The translations under genes and the position numbers were made by a program. A stretch of 11,144 nucleotides of DNA from the NCBI GenBank assembly GCA_009702305.1, contig WLIH01000032.1, forward strand, positions 1 through 11,144. The letters run 5' to 3'. This stretch comes from Actinomycetota bacterium (GTDB lineage: Bacteria; Actinomycetota; Actinomycetes; Propionibacteriales; Nocardioidaceae). This document shows positions 1-6,671 of this stretch, one piece after another; position 1 is the stretch's first letter; each line of letters begins with the position of its first letter. Under the pieces are notes generated by a model. That model saw only the letters and a list, made by a program, of their open reading frames with translations, ran no database searches and was not told the origin of the DNA.

Positions 1-201
1 CGCGGCCAGGGCGACGGCGTACGCCGTCTGCACCGCACGGGCGAACTCGGGGGCGGCCCGGAGCTGGTCCGGGATCGCCTCGATGTCGATCGACGAGAGC
101 TGGCCCCGGTCGTCGACCGAGATCGTGATGCTCCCCGTCGGGTCGCTGCCGGACGCCGGCACCCGAAGGTCGTCGGTGGTGGTGCCTGCCGTGGATCCCA
201 T
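1..201 (-). CDS. YbaB/EbfC-like small protein, N-terminal 67 residues (partial)
   Basis: The reading frame is open from an ATG at 201 to the window edge, so only the first 67 residues are seen. They begin MGSTAGTTTDDLRVPASG, followed by a beta-strand-like stretch (SITISVDDRGQLSSIDIE, about residues 28-45) and then an Ala-rich helix (APEFARAVQTAYAVALAA). The pattern 'x-I-T-I-S-V-D-D-x-G-x-L-x-x-I-x-I' followed by an amphipathic helix resembles the YbaB/EbfC nucleoid-associated family, and actinobacterial paralogues of it often lie beside WXG100/ESX-type genes. An AGGAGG sequence (214-219, minus strand) lies 12 bases upstream of the ATG, which is rather far. The family is inferred from pattern alone. 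The C-terminal part is outside the window, so it could equally be an unrelated small hypothetical protein. Confidence 0.5.
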   Translation of the reverse strand, partial: MGSTAGTTTDDLRVPASGSDPTGSITISVDDRGQLSSIDIEAIPDQLRAAPEFARAVQTAYAVALAA

Positions 202-308
202 CGGAATCGCTCGCCTCCTGCATCGGTGCTTGCCCAGGTGTCGTTGGCAAGGGAGTGCCCGCTGGACGACGTCTCAAACCGCGGGCCGGGGACTGCCTCG
301 GGGTTTCG

Positions 309-326
309 TGCCCGGCCGACCGGGCA
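309..326 (+). other. Perfect inverted repeat just upstream of the lipoprotein start
   Basis: TGCCCGG and CCGGGCA form a 7-base-pair perfect stem around a 4-base loop (CCGA), ending 10 bases before the ATG at 337. No Shine-Dalgarno sequence lies between the hairpin and the start. It could shape translation of the lipoprotein mRNA or be an operator. In DNA this GC-rich it could also be chance. Confidence 0.35.
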
Positions 327-336
327 TCCCAGAGCC

Positions 337-987
337 ATGCGACGACTCCGGACCATCGATGCCGTCATCCCTGCGTCCAGCCCTGGGTCCCGGACGGGTC
401 GTCGCCGCGGCGGGTTCGCCGTGGTCACCGTCCTGCTCGGCCTCGCTCTCACCGGCTGCGGCAGCGACGACGCGCCCGAGACGTCCGGCGACGGCGACGC
501 ATCGGCCGGGCTGAGCGTCGAGGACTGCGCCGTGCGCCTGCCCGACAGCGTGCTGACGACCCTGGGATGGGCGTCGGCGGGCCAGGTCGAGGTCGGCGCA
601 GCCGACACCTGCGAGCTCGCAGCCGACGCCGGCGATCTGCGGGTGCGTCGACTGCCGATGGCGCCGCAGGACGGCGAGGAGCTGGCCGACTCGGCCCAGA
701 CCGTCTACGACGATCGGTGCGCCGGTCTCGATGCGGGCCAGCAGCCCGGCGGCGAGAGCCCGACCCCGGCGGCCGGCGAGGTCGTCGACTGGCTCAGCAC
801 CGACGTCACCGCGTGCGCCGTGCTCTCGCCCGACGGACAGGGCATCAACGAGCTCGTGGTGCTGTCGGGCGAGACCGTCGGCGACTTCTGGGTCGTCGCG
901 GACGACGTGGTCGAGCCCGAGCTGGTCCGCGAGGCGCTCGACCAGCTCGTCTCGGCAGCCGTGCCGACCTTCACCCCGGGCGGCTGA
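337..987 (+). CDS. Small secreted lipoprotein of unknown function
   Basis: I do not recognise a specific family; it is weakly reminiscent of actinobacterial DUF3558-type lipoproteins. From ATG 337 the product has 216 residues. It has an Arg-rich n-region (about residues 1-26, ending GRRRGG), a hydrophobic segment (27-38) and a clear lipobox LTGC at 38-41, so Cys41 would be lipidated and the protein anchored outside the membrane. A Gly/Asp/Ser linker (42-60) precedes the folded part. The mature domain contains four further cysteines (C64, C92, C128, C160), enough for two disulfides, which fits an exported protein. An in-frame ATG at 226 exists, but it would put a non-signal-like extension before the signal peptide, so 337 is preferred. 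No good ribosome binding site is visible. The stop codon directly abuts the stop codon of the convergent dehydrogenase-like gene. Confidence 0.75.
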   Translation: MRRLRTIDAVIPASSPGSRTGRRRGGFAVVTVLLGLALTGCGSDDAPETSGDGDASAGLSVEDCAVRLPDSVLTTLGWASAGQVEVGAADTCELAADAGDLRVRRLPMAPQDGEELADSAQTVYDDRCAGLDAGQQPGGESPTPAAGEVVDWLSTDVTACAVLSPDGQGINELVVLSGETVGDFWVVADDVVEPELVREALDQLVSAAVPTFTPGG

Positions 988-1848
988 TCAGACGCCGATC
1001 GGGTGCCAGACGGTCTTGGTCTCCAGGAAGGCCGTCATCCGGCTCAGCGACGGCGTCGCGAGCAGGTCCTCGGCCGCAGGGCGGCGCACCCGCTTGAGGT
1101 TGTCCGCCGCCGCCTGCTCGAGCGACAGCGCCAGGGCGGGGTCGTCGATGCCGGTGAGGTCGATCCCGTTGACGTCCATGTGCGCCGCCAGGCCGGGCGC
1201 CAGCTCGGCGCGCGTCCCGGTCAGGATGTTGACCACGCCGCCCGGCACATCGGCCGTTGCCATGATCTCGGCGAGGGTGATCGCCGGCAGCGGGTGCTCC
1301 TCGCTGGCCACCACCACCGCGGTGTTGCCGGTGACGATGACCGGGGCGAGCACGCTGACCAGGCCGAGCAGCGGACCCTTCGGGGCGATGACCGCGATGA
1401 CGCCGCTGGGCTCGGGCGTCGAGAGGTTGAAGAACGGGCCGGCGACCGGGTTGGCGTTGCCGACGACCTGGGTGAGCTTGTCGGCCCACCCGGCGTACCA
1501 GACGAGGCGGTCGACGGCGAGGTCGACGTAGTCGCGGGCCTTGCTCGCGCTCACGCCCTCGCTGTCGCGGAGCTCCTGCTCCAGCTGCGCGCGGCGGCTC
1601 TCGAGGACCTCGGCGATGCGGTAGACCACCTGGGCACGGTTGTACGACGTGCGCCCGGACCAGCCCCCGAAGGCCTTGCGGGCGGCGACGACGGCGTCGC
1701 GCGCGTCCTTGCGTGAGGCGAGCGAGGCGTTGGCGAGGAAGCGACCCTTCGGGTCGAGCACCTCGTAGGAGCGGCCCGACTCCGAGCGCGGGAAGGCGCC
1801 GCCGATGTAGAGCTTGTAGGTCTTGCGGACGTCGATCCGGTTGCTCAC
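988..1848 (-). CDS. Truncated, catalytically degenerate aldehyde dehydrogenase-like protein (ALDH16 C-terminal-domain-like)
   Basis: The product has 286 residues, against about 480 for an ordinary aldehyde dehydrogenase. It aligns with the N-terminal NAD-binding half of its upstream neighbour: 'YAGWADKL' at 118-125 matches the same string in the partner, and 'VPGGVVNILTG' at 201-211 matches 'LPPGVVNIVTG'. Functional motifs are altered. PWN is PKG (156-158), KPAE is ASEE (181-184) and FTGST is LTGIDD (231-236). There is no ELGGK glutamate and no catalytic cysteine, because the sequence jumps to a short tail ending FLETKTVWHPIGV. It is therefore a pseudoenzyme by inspection. The frame is intact, with a GTG start, an AAGGGAG ribosome binding site (1856-1862) at 7-base spacing, and a GTGA overlap with the upstream dehydrogenase, so it appears maintained rather than decayed. 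The likely role is a structural or regulatory partner of that enzyme, by analogy with the non-catalytic second domain of ALDH16 (inference). Confidence 0.85.
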   Translation of the reverse strand: MSNRIDVRKTYKLYIGGAFPRSESGRSYEVLDPKGRFLANASLASRKDARDAVVAARKAFGGWSGRTSYNRAQVVYRIAEVLESRRAQLEQELRDSEGVSASKARDYVDLAVDRLVWYAGWADKLTQVVGNANPVAGPFFNLSTPEPSGVIAVIAPKGPLLGLVSVLAPVIVTGNTAVVVASEEHPLPAITLAEIMATADVPGGVVNILTGTRAELAPGLAAHMDVNGIDLTGIDDPALALSLEQAAADNLKRVRRPAAEDLLATPSLSRMTAFLETKTVWHPIGV

Positions 1849-3299
1849 TGGTCGGCTCCCTTCAGGTAGGCCTCGAGGCCGTGGCGGCCGCCCTCGCGCC
1901 CGTAGCCCGACTCCTTGAAGCCGCCGAATGGACTCGTGGGGTCGAACTTGTTGAACGTGTTGGCCCACACCACGCCGGCGCGCAGCTCGGCGGCGATCTT
2001 GAGGATGAGCGACCCCTTGTCGCTCCAGACGCCGGCGGAGAGGCCGTAGGGCGTGTTGTTGGCCTTCTCGACGGCCTCGGACGGCGTGCGGAAGGTCAGC
2101 ACCGACAGCACCGGCCCGAAGATCTCCTCACGCGCGATGCGGTGGGCCTGGGAGACACCGGTGAAGAGGGTCGGTGGGAACCAGTAGCCCGTCGTCGGCA
2201 GGTCGCAGGCCGGCGACCAGCGCTCGGAGCCCTCCGCCTCGCCGATCGCCGAGAGCTCACGGATCCGGGCCAGCTGCTCGGCGGAGTTGATCGCTCCGAT
2301 GTCGGTGTTCTTGTCGAGGGGGTCGCCGACGCGCAGCGTCGACATCCGGCGCTTGAGGCGGGCGAGCAGGTCGTCGGCGATCGACTCCTGCACCAGCAGC
2401 CGGGAGCCGGCGCAGCACACGTGGCCCTGGTTGAAGAAGATGCCGTTGACGATGCCCTCGACGGCCTGATCGAGCGGCGCGTCGTCGAAGACGATGTTGG
2501 CGGCCTTGCCCCCGAGCTCGAGGGTGACCTTCTTGTCCGTGCCGGCGACGGCGCGGGCGATCGCCTTGCCGACGTCGGTCGAGCCGGTGAAGGCGACCTT
2601 GTCGACGCCCGGGTGCGAGACGAGCGCCTGACCGGTGCGGCCGGCTCCGGTCACGATGTTGACGACGCCCGGCGGCAGGTCGGCCTGCTGGCAGATCTCG
2701 GCGAAGAGCAGCGCCGTGAGCGGCGTGGTCTCGGCCGGCTTGAGCACGACGGTGTTGCCGCAGGCCAGGGCGGGTGCGACCTTCCAGGCCAGCATCAGCA
2801 GCGGGAAGTTCCACGGGATGACCTGGCCGGCGACCCCGAGCGGGGTGGTGCCGTAGCCGGAGAACTCCAGCTTGTCGGCCCAGCCGGCGTAGTAGAAGAA
2901 GTGCGCCGCGACGGTGGGCACGTCGACGTCGCGCGACTCCTTGATCGGCTTCCCGTTGTCGATCGTCTCGAGGACCGCGAGCTCGCGGCTGCGCTCCTGG
3001 ATGATCCGGGCGATCCGGTAGAGGTATTTCGCCCGCTCCTTGCCCGGCATCGGGCCCCAGACCTTCTCGTAGGCCCGGCGCGCGGCCTTCACGGCCGCGT
3101 CGATGTCGGCCTCGTCGGCCTCGGCCACCTCGGCCAGGACCTCCTCGGTGGCCGGGTTGACGGTCTTGAACGGCGTGCCGCGACCCTCGACGTGCTCGCC
3201 GTTGACGAACAGTCCGTAGGACGCCTTGATGTCGACGACAGCACGCGACTCCGGGGCGGGGGCGTACTCGAACACGGTCTTCGTGGTCTCGGTGCTCAT
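1845..3299 (-). CDS. NAD(P)+-dependent aldehyde dehydrogenase
   Basis: The 484-residue protein is a full-length member of the aldehyde dehydrogenase superfamily. It would oxidise an aldehyde to the acid with NAD(P)+ in the cytoplasm. Visible motifs in order are VIPWNFPLL (catalytic-site Asn164), LKPAE (Lys187 and Glu190, cofactor ribose binding), FTGST (238-242), LELGGKAAN (general-base Glu261), GHVCCAGSR (nucleophile Cys295), EEIFGPV (Glu392, cofactor) and SPFGGFKESGYGREGG near the C-terminus. The ATG start at 3299 lies 5 bases after the deoC stop, with a weak GAGG in the deoC stop region, so the two genes are probably one transcript. The placement suggests that the substrate is the acetaldehyde released by DeoC, giving acetate; that specificity is inferred and no motif proves it. 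The gene ends in a GTGA overlap with the degenerate dehydrogenase-like gene. Confidence 0.95.
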   Translation of the reverse strand: MSTETTKTVFEYAPAPESRAVVDIKASYGLFVNGEHVEGRGTPFKTVNPATEEVLAEVAEADEADIDAAVKAARRAYEKVWGPMPGKERAKYLYRIARIIQERSRELAVLETIDNGKPIKESRDVDVPTVAAHFFYYAGWADKLEFSGYGTTPLGVAGQVIPWNFPLLMLAWKVAPALACGNTVVLKPAETTPLTALLFAEICQQADLPPGVVNIVTGAGRTGQALVSHPGVDKVAFTGSTDVGKAIARAVAGTDKKVTLELGGKAANIVFDDAPLDQAVEGIVNGIFFNQGHVCCAGSRLLVQESIADDLLARLKRRMSTLRVGDPLDKNTDIGAINSAEQLARIRELSAIGEAEGSERWSPACDLPTTGYWFPPTLFTGVSQAHRIAREEIFGPVLSVLTFRTPSEAVEKANNTPYGLSAGVWSDKGSLILKIAAELRAGVVWANTFNKFDPTSPFGGFKESGYGREGGRHGLEAYLKGADQ

Positions 3300-3304
3300 C
3301 GGCC

Positions 3305-4285
3305 TCAGTCCAGCGTGAAGTAGTCGGGGCCGGAGTAGCGGCCGGTGGTCATCTTGGTGCGCTGCATGAGCAGGTCGTTGAGCAACGTGGAGGCTCCGAA
3401 GCGGAACCAGTCCGGGTCGAGCCAGTCGGGTCCGGCGACCTCGTTGACCATGACGAGGTACTTGATCGCGTCCTTGCTGGTGCGGATCCCGCCGGCCGGC
3501 TTCACGCCGACCATCCGGCCGGTCGCCTCGCGGAAGTCGCGGACCGCCTCCAGCATCACGAGCGTCACCGGCAGGGTCGCCGCCGGCTGCACCTTGCCGG
3601 TGGAGGTCTTGATGAAGTGGGCGCCGGCCATCATCGCCAGCCACGAGGCCCGGCGGACGTTGTCGTAGGTCTGCAGCTCGCCGGTCTCGAAGATCACCTT
3701 GAGGTGGGCGCTCCCGCAGGCCTCGCGCACGGCGACGATCTCGTCGTACACCTGGCGGTAGTGCCCGGAGAGGAAGGCGCCTCGGTCGATGACCATGTCG
3801 ATCTCGTCGGCGCCGGCCTCGACGGCGTCACGGGTGTCGGCGAGCTTGATGTCGAGCGCCGCGCGCCCACTCGGGAACGCGGTGGCGACGGCCGCCACGT
3901 GGACGCCGCTCTCGCCCAGCGTCTGCTTCGCGACGGCCACCAGGTCGGGGTAGACGCAGACGGCTGCCGTCGACGGGCAGGTCTGGTCGGCGGGGTCGGG
4001 CAGCATCGCCTTCGCCGCCAGCGCGCGGACCTTGCCGGCCGTATCGGCGCCCTCGAGCGTGGTCAGGTCGACCATCCGGATCGCCAGGTCGATGGCGAAC
4101 TCCTTGGCGGTCGTCTTGATCGAGCGGGTGCCGAGTGCGGCGGCGCGCGCCTCGGCGCCGACCTGGTCGACCCCGGGGAGGCCGTGCAGGAAGCGGCGCA
4201 GCGCGGCGTCCGACCCGGTGACGTCCGAGAAGTCCGAGCCCGGGCCCGAGGTCACGCCGGGGGTGATGGTGGGCGATGCAGACAT
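3305..4285 (-). CDS. deoC: Deoxyribose-phosphate aldolase
   Basis: The enzyme splits 2-deoxyribose-5-phosphate into glyceraldehyde-3-phosphate and acetaldehyde, the last dedicated step of deoxyribonucleoside catabolism. The 326-residue product has the class I aldolase features of the family. These are the Schiff-base lysine in FIKTSTGK (Lys226), the second active-site lysine in GVKPAGGIRTS (Lys262), and the aspartate in EIDMVID (Asp163). The length and the N-terminal extension of roughly 60 residues before the barrel match the longer, DERA-like branch rather than the roughly 250-residue E. coli type. The ATG at 4285 is preferred over more upstream starts because the homologous region begins after it and a candidate -10 element sits 6 bases before it. 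No Shine-Dalgarno sequence is visible, which suggests a leaderless transcript. It is the first gene of a tight deoC-dehydrogenase-dehydrogenase-like operon. Confidence 0.95.
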   Translation of the reverse strand: MSASPTITPGVTSGPGSDFSDVTGSDAALRRFLHGLPGVDQVGAEARAAALGTRSIKTTAKEFAIDLAIRMVDLTTLEGADTAGKVRALAAKAMLPDPADQTCPSTAAVCVYPDLVAVAKQTLGESGVHVAAVATAFPSGRAALDIKLADTRDAVEAGADEIDMVIDRGAFLSGHYRQVYDEIVAVREACGSAHLKVIFETGELQTYDNVRRASWLAMMAGAHFIKTSTGKVQPAATLPVTLVMLEAVRDFREATGRMVGVKPAGGIRTSKDAIKYLVMVNEVAGPDWLDPDWFRFGASTLLNDLLMQRTKMTTGRYSGPDYFTLD

Positions 4286-4291
4286 TCGCCC

Positions 4292-4322
4292 AGCATAGGG
4301 TTGGCGCGCAGACGCACGGCAA
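4292..4322 (-). promoter_or_regulatory. Candidate leaderless promoter of deoC
   Basis: On the minus strand, TATGCT (4292-4297) lies 6 bases before the deoC ATG. A TTGCCG -35-like hexamer (4317-4322) lies 19 bases further upstream, slightly longer than ideal. With normal -10 to +1 spacing, transcription would begin at or next to the A of the start codon. This agrees with the absence of a ribosome binding site. It is a pattern match only. Confidence 0.4.
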
Positions 4323-4334
4323 ACCCGCGACGGC

Positions 4335-4339
4335 AGGAG
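4335..4339 (+). promoter_or_regulatory. Ribosome binding site that fixes the GTG start of the PH-domain gene
   Basis: AGGAG lies 5 bases before a GTG at 4345. It favours that start over the in-frame ATG at 4276, which lies inside the 5' end of deoC on the other strand and would add 23 non-membrane residues. Confidence 0.6.
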
Positions 4340-4344
4340 CAACG

Positions 4345-4956
4345 GTGGAGCACGAGCCCGACCCGGTGGTGGAGCGCTTCCGACCCACCAGCGGACGGAT
4401 CACCGGCGCCGTCTCGCTCGCGCTGTGCCTGGCCGTGCTCGTGATCTGCCTCGTGGACCGGGAGAGTGGCTGGGGCCCGGCGGTCGCGAGCGGTGCCGCG
4501 CTGATCGGGGCGCTGATCTGGGCGGGAGTGCTGCGCCCGGCGCTCCGGCTCACCGAGCGCCACCTGGTGCTGCGCAACATGGTCGAGACCGTGCACCTCC
4601 CGCTGGCCGCGATCGAGGAGCTGGCGATCCGGCAGACCCTCGCCGTCCGCGTGGGCGAGAAGCGCTTCGTCAGCCCGGCCGTCGGCAAGTCCTGGCGCAC
4701 GATGCTGAAGTCGCGCCCGGGGGACCCGTCGACCTCGGTCGCCAGCGTGCCCGACCCGTCGATGCCGTACGCCGACTTCGTCGAGCAGCGCATCCGCCGT
4801 GCGATGGACGACGCGCGCGCAGCCGCCGGGATCACCCGCTACAGCGATGAGCAGCAGGCGCTCGCCGCCGGGGTCCGGCGTACGCCGGCCTGGCCCGAGA
4901 TCGCCCTCCTCGCCGGATCCGGCGCCGCCCTGCTCGTGAGCTGGTTCGTCCTCTGA
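4345..4956 (+). CDS. PH-domain-like integral membrane protein
   Basis: The 203-residue product has two predicted membrane helices near the N-terminus (about 19-37 and 46-64). A soluble stretch follows (about 66-125; LRLTERHLVLRNMVETVHLPL, then EELAIRQTLAVRVGEKRFVS), whose strand pattern is typical of the bacterial PH-like domains found in many small actinobacterial membrane proteins. Next is a charged helix (142-160), and a third hydrophobic segment lies at the C-terminus (184-203). The function is unknown. The GTG start is supported by AGGAG at 5-base spacing. The gene lies between deoC and the phospho-sugar mutase but on the opposite strand, so it is divergent from deoC and convergent with the mutase, whose stop is 13 bases away. 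I assign the domain from the overall pattern. Confidence 0.75.
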   Translation: MEHEPDPVVERFRPTSGRITGAVSLALCLAVLVICLVDRESGWGPAVASGAALIGALIWAGVLRPALRLTERHLVLRNMVETVHLPLAAIEELAIRQTLAVRVGEKRFVSPAVGKSWRTMLKSRPGDPSTSVASVPDPSMPYADFVEQRIRRAMDDARAAAGITRYSDEQQALAAGVRRTPAWPEIALLAGSGAALLVSWFVL

Positions 4957-4969
4957 TCGAGGCGTCGGC

Positions 4970-6628
4970 TCAGATGCCGGCGGCTGCGCGGATGTCACCG
5001 CCGAGTGCGTCGAGGCGGGTGGCCGCCTGCAGTCGGGCCGCCTCGACCCCGCCCCCGTCGTCGATCCCGTCGCCGTCGAGCACGGGCACGACCACCTCGA
5101 GGTAGCACTTCAGCTTCGGCTCGGTGCCGCTCGGCCGCACGATGACGCGGGCGCCGTCGGCCAACCGGTAGCGCAGGCCCTCGGTGGGCGGCAGCCCCCC
5201 GTCGCCGAGCGCGAGGTCGTCGACGTGCTCGACCGCGAGTCCGCCGAGGACGCTGGGCGAGTGGGTGCGCAGGCGCTGCATCGCCGAGGAGATGTCGGCG
5301 AGGTCGTCGACGCGCACGCTGACCTGGTCGGTGGCGTGCAGGCCGTGGCGGCGGGCGAGATCGTCGAGCAGGTCGCTCAGGCCACGCCCGTCGGCCTTGG
5401 CCGCGGCGGCGATCTCGCACAGCAGCACGAGTGCCGTGACGCCGTCCTTGTCCTTCACGTGCTCGGGGTCGCAGCAGTATCCGAGGGCCTCCTCGTAGCC
5501 GAAGACGAGGTCGGGGACCCGTCCGATCCACTTGAAGCCGGTCAGGGTCTCGACGTAGGGCTGGCCGGCTGCGGTGGCGAGCTTCTGGAGCAGGGTCGAC
5601 GACACGATGCTGGTGGCATAGGCGCCGGTGCGTCCCGAGCGCAGCAGGTGGTCGGCCAGCAGCGCCCCGACCTCGTCGCCGCGCAGCATCCGCCAGCTCC
5701 CGTCGACCGGCACGGCGACGGCGCACCGGTCGGCGTCGGGGTCGTTGGCGACCACGATGTCGGCGCCGACGCGTCCGGCCAACGCGACGGCGAGATCCAT
5801 CGCGCCCGGCTCCTCCGGGTTCGGGAAGGCGACCGTCGGGAAGTCGGGGTCGGGCACCTCCTGCTCGGCCACGATCCGCGGCGCGGCGAAGCCGGCCGTC
5901 TCCAGCACCTGGGCGACCGTCGTGGCGCCGACGCCGTGGAGCGGGGTGTAGACGATGTCGAGGTCGCGCGGCCCGTCGCCCACCAGGTCGGCAGCGGTGT
6001 CGAGGTAGCGGTCGACCAGGTCCTCGCCGAGCACCCGACCGGGGCCGCCGCGGACGATGTCGGCCTGTGCTCCGACCTCGGCGATCCGTCGGGCGATCTC
6101 GGCGTCGGCCGGCGGCACGATCTGGCTGCCGTCGCCGAGGTAGACCTTGTAGCCGTTGTCCTCGGGCGGGTTGTGGCTGGCGGTCACCATCACTCCGGCC
6201 ACCGCGCCGAGCTCCTGGATCGCGTAGGCCAGCAGCGGAGTCGGCAGCGGGCGCGGCAGCGTCCACGCGTCGAAGCCGGCGCCGGTCATCACCTCGGCGG
6301 TGTCGCGGGCGAAGACGTCGGAGAGGTGGCGGGCGTCGTAGCCGATGACGACGGAGCCGCCCGGCGCCACCTGGTGGAGGTACGCCGCCAGGCCGGCGGC
6401 GGCGCGCAGCACGACGACCCGGTTCATCCGGTTGGGCCCGGCGCCGAGCGCTCCGCGCAGCCCGGCCGTGCCGAACTCCAGCGTGCCGTCGAAGCGGTCG
6501 GCCAGGTCGCGGGGATCGGCACCGGCGGCGACCTCCGCGACGATCTGCTCGAGCTCGGAGCGGGTGAGCGGGTCAGGATCCTCGGCCGCCCAGGCGCGCG
6601 CACGGTCGAGCAGCTCGGGGATCGGCAT
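4970..6628 (-). CDS. Phospho-sugar mutase (phosphoglucomutase / phosphopentomutase type)
   Basis: This 552-residue alpha-D-phosphohexomutase-superfamily enzyme moves a phosphate between C1 and C6 (or C5) of a sugar through a phosphoserine. Motifs in order are the N-terminal FGTAGLRG (52-59), VMVTASHNPPEDNGYK with the catalytic Ser151, the metal-binding loop NDPDADR (Asp296, Asp298, Asp300), the sugar-binding loop GYEEALGY (377-384), and the phosphate-binding loop RPSGTEPK (498-505). The size and the GYEEALGY form fit the PgcA / mycobacterial PmmB / human PGM2 branch. PGM2 is active on pentose-1-phosphates, and the mycobacterial genes lie with nucleoside-salvage genes. With deoC nearby, conversion of (deoxy)ribose-1-phosphate to the 5-phosphate is plausible. 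Phosphoglucomutase or phosphomannomutase activity cannot be excluded. An ATG 7 codons upstream (6649) is possible, but 6628 has a -10-like element 6 bases before it. Confidence 0.92.
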   Translation of the reverse strand: MPIPELLDRARAWAAEDPDPLTRSELEQIVAEVAAGADPRDLADRFDGTLEFGTAGLRGALGAGPNRMNRVVVLRAAAGLAAYLHQVAPGGSVVIGYDARHLSDVFARDTAEVMTGAGFDAWTLPRPLPTPLLAYAIQELGAVAGVMVTASHNPPEDNGYKVYLGDGSQIVPPADAEIARRIAEVGAQADIVRGGPGRVLGEDLVDRYLDTAADLVGDGPRDLDIVYTPLHGVGATTVAQVLETAGFAAPRIVAEQEVPDPDFPTVAFPNPEEPGAMDLAVALAGRVGADIVVANDPDADRCAVAVPVDGSWRMLRGDEVGALLADHLLRSGRTGAYATSIVSSTLLQKLATAAGQPYVETLTGFKWIGRVPDLVFGYEEALGYCCDPEHVKDKDGVTALVLLCEIAAAAKADGRGLSDLLDDLARRHGLHATDQVSVRVDDLADISSAMQRLRTHSPSVLGGLAVEHVDDLALGDGGLPPTEGLRYRLADGARVIVRPSGTEPKLKCYLEVVVPVLDGDGIDDGGGVEAARLQAATRLDALGGDIRAAAGI

Positions 6629-6634
6629 GGGGGC

Positions 6635-6662
6635 ACGGTAGCGCGGCATCGTCGGGCGTCAT
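6635..6662 (-). promoter_or_regulatory. Candidate leaderless promoter of the phospho-sugar mutase
   Basis: On the minus strand, ATGACG (6657-6662) and TACCGT (6635-6640) are separated by 16 bases, and the -10 element ends 6 bases before the ATG at 6628. There is no Shine-Dalgarno sequence. The geometry matches that seen upstream of deoC. Both hexamers are imperfect, so this is a pattern-based suggestion. Confidence 0.35.
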
Positions 6663-6665
6663 CAT
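6660..6665 (+). promoter_or_regulatory. Candidate -10 element of the SRPBCC gene
   Basis: CATCAT (4/6 to TATAAT) ends 6 bases before the ATG at 6672, again predicting a leaderless mRNA. It overlaps the -35 region proposed for the divergent mutase gene, so the two promoters would compete within a 43-base gap. No convincing -35 is visible for this direction. Confidence 0.25.
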
Positions 6666-6671
6666 GGGGCG

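Noticed and set aside
226..336. Longer N-terminus for the lipoprotein from ATG 226
   Set aside because: It would place 37 extra non-hydrophobic residues before a proper signal peptide and lipobox.
988..1848. Pseudogene call for the short dehydrogenase-like gene
   Set aside because: The frame is intact with its own ribosome binding site and GTGA coupling, and it ends in a distinct C-terminal tail. The changes cluster at catalytic motifs, so a maintained pseudoenzyme fits better than decay.
1713..3323. Plus-strand open frame of 536 codons opposite the aldehyde dehydrogenase
   Set aside because: It is the antisense shadow of a clear dehydrogenase gene. The composition is dominated by Arg, Gly, Ala, Asp and Val, as expected from GC-rich third positions, and no domain is recognisable.
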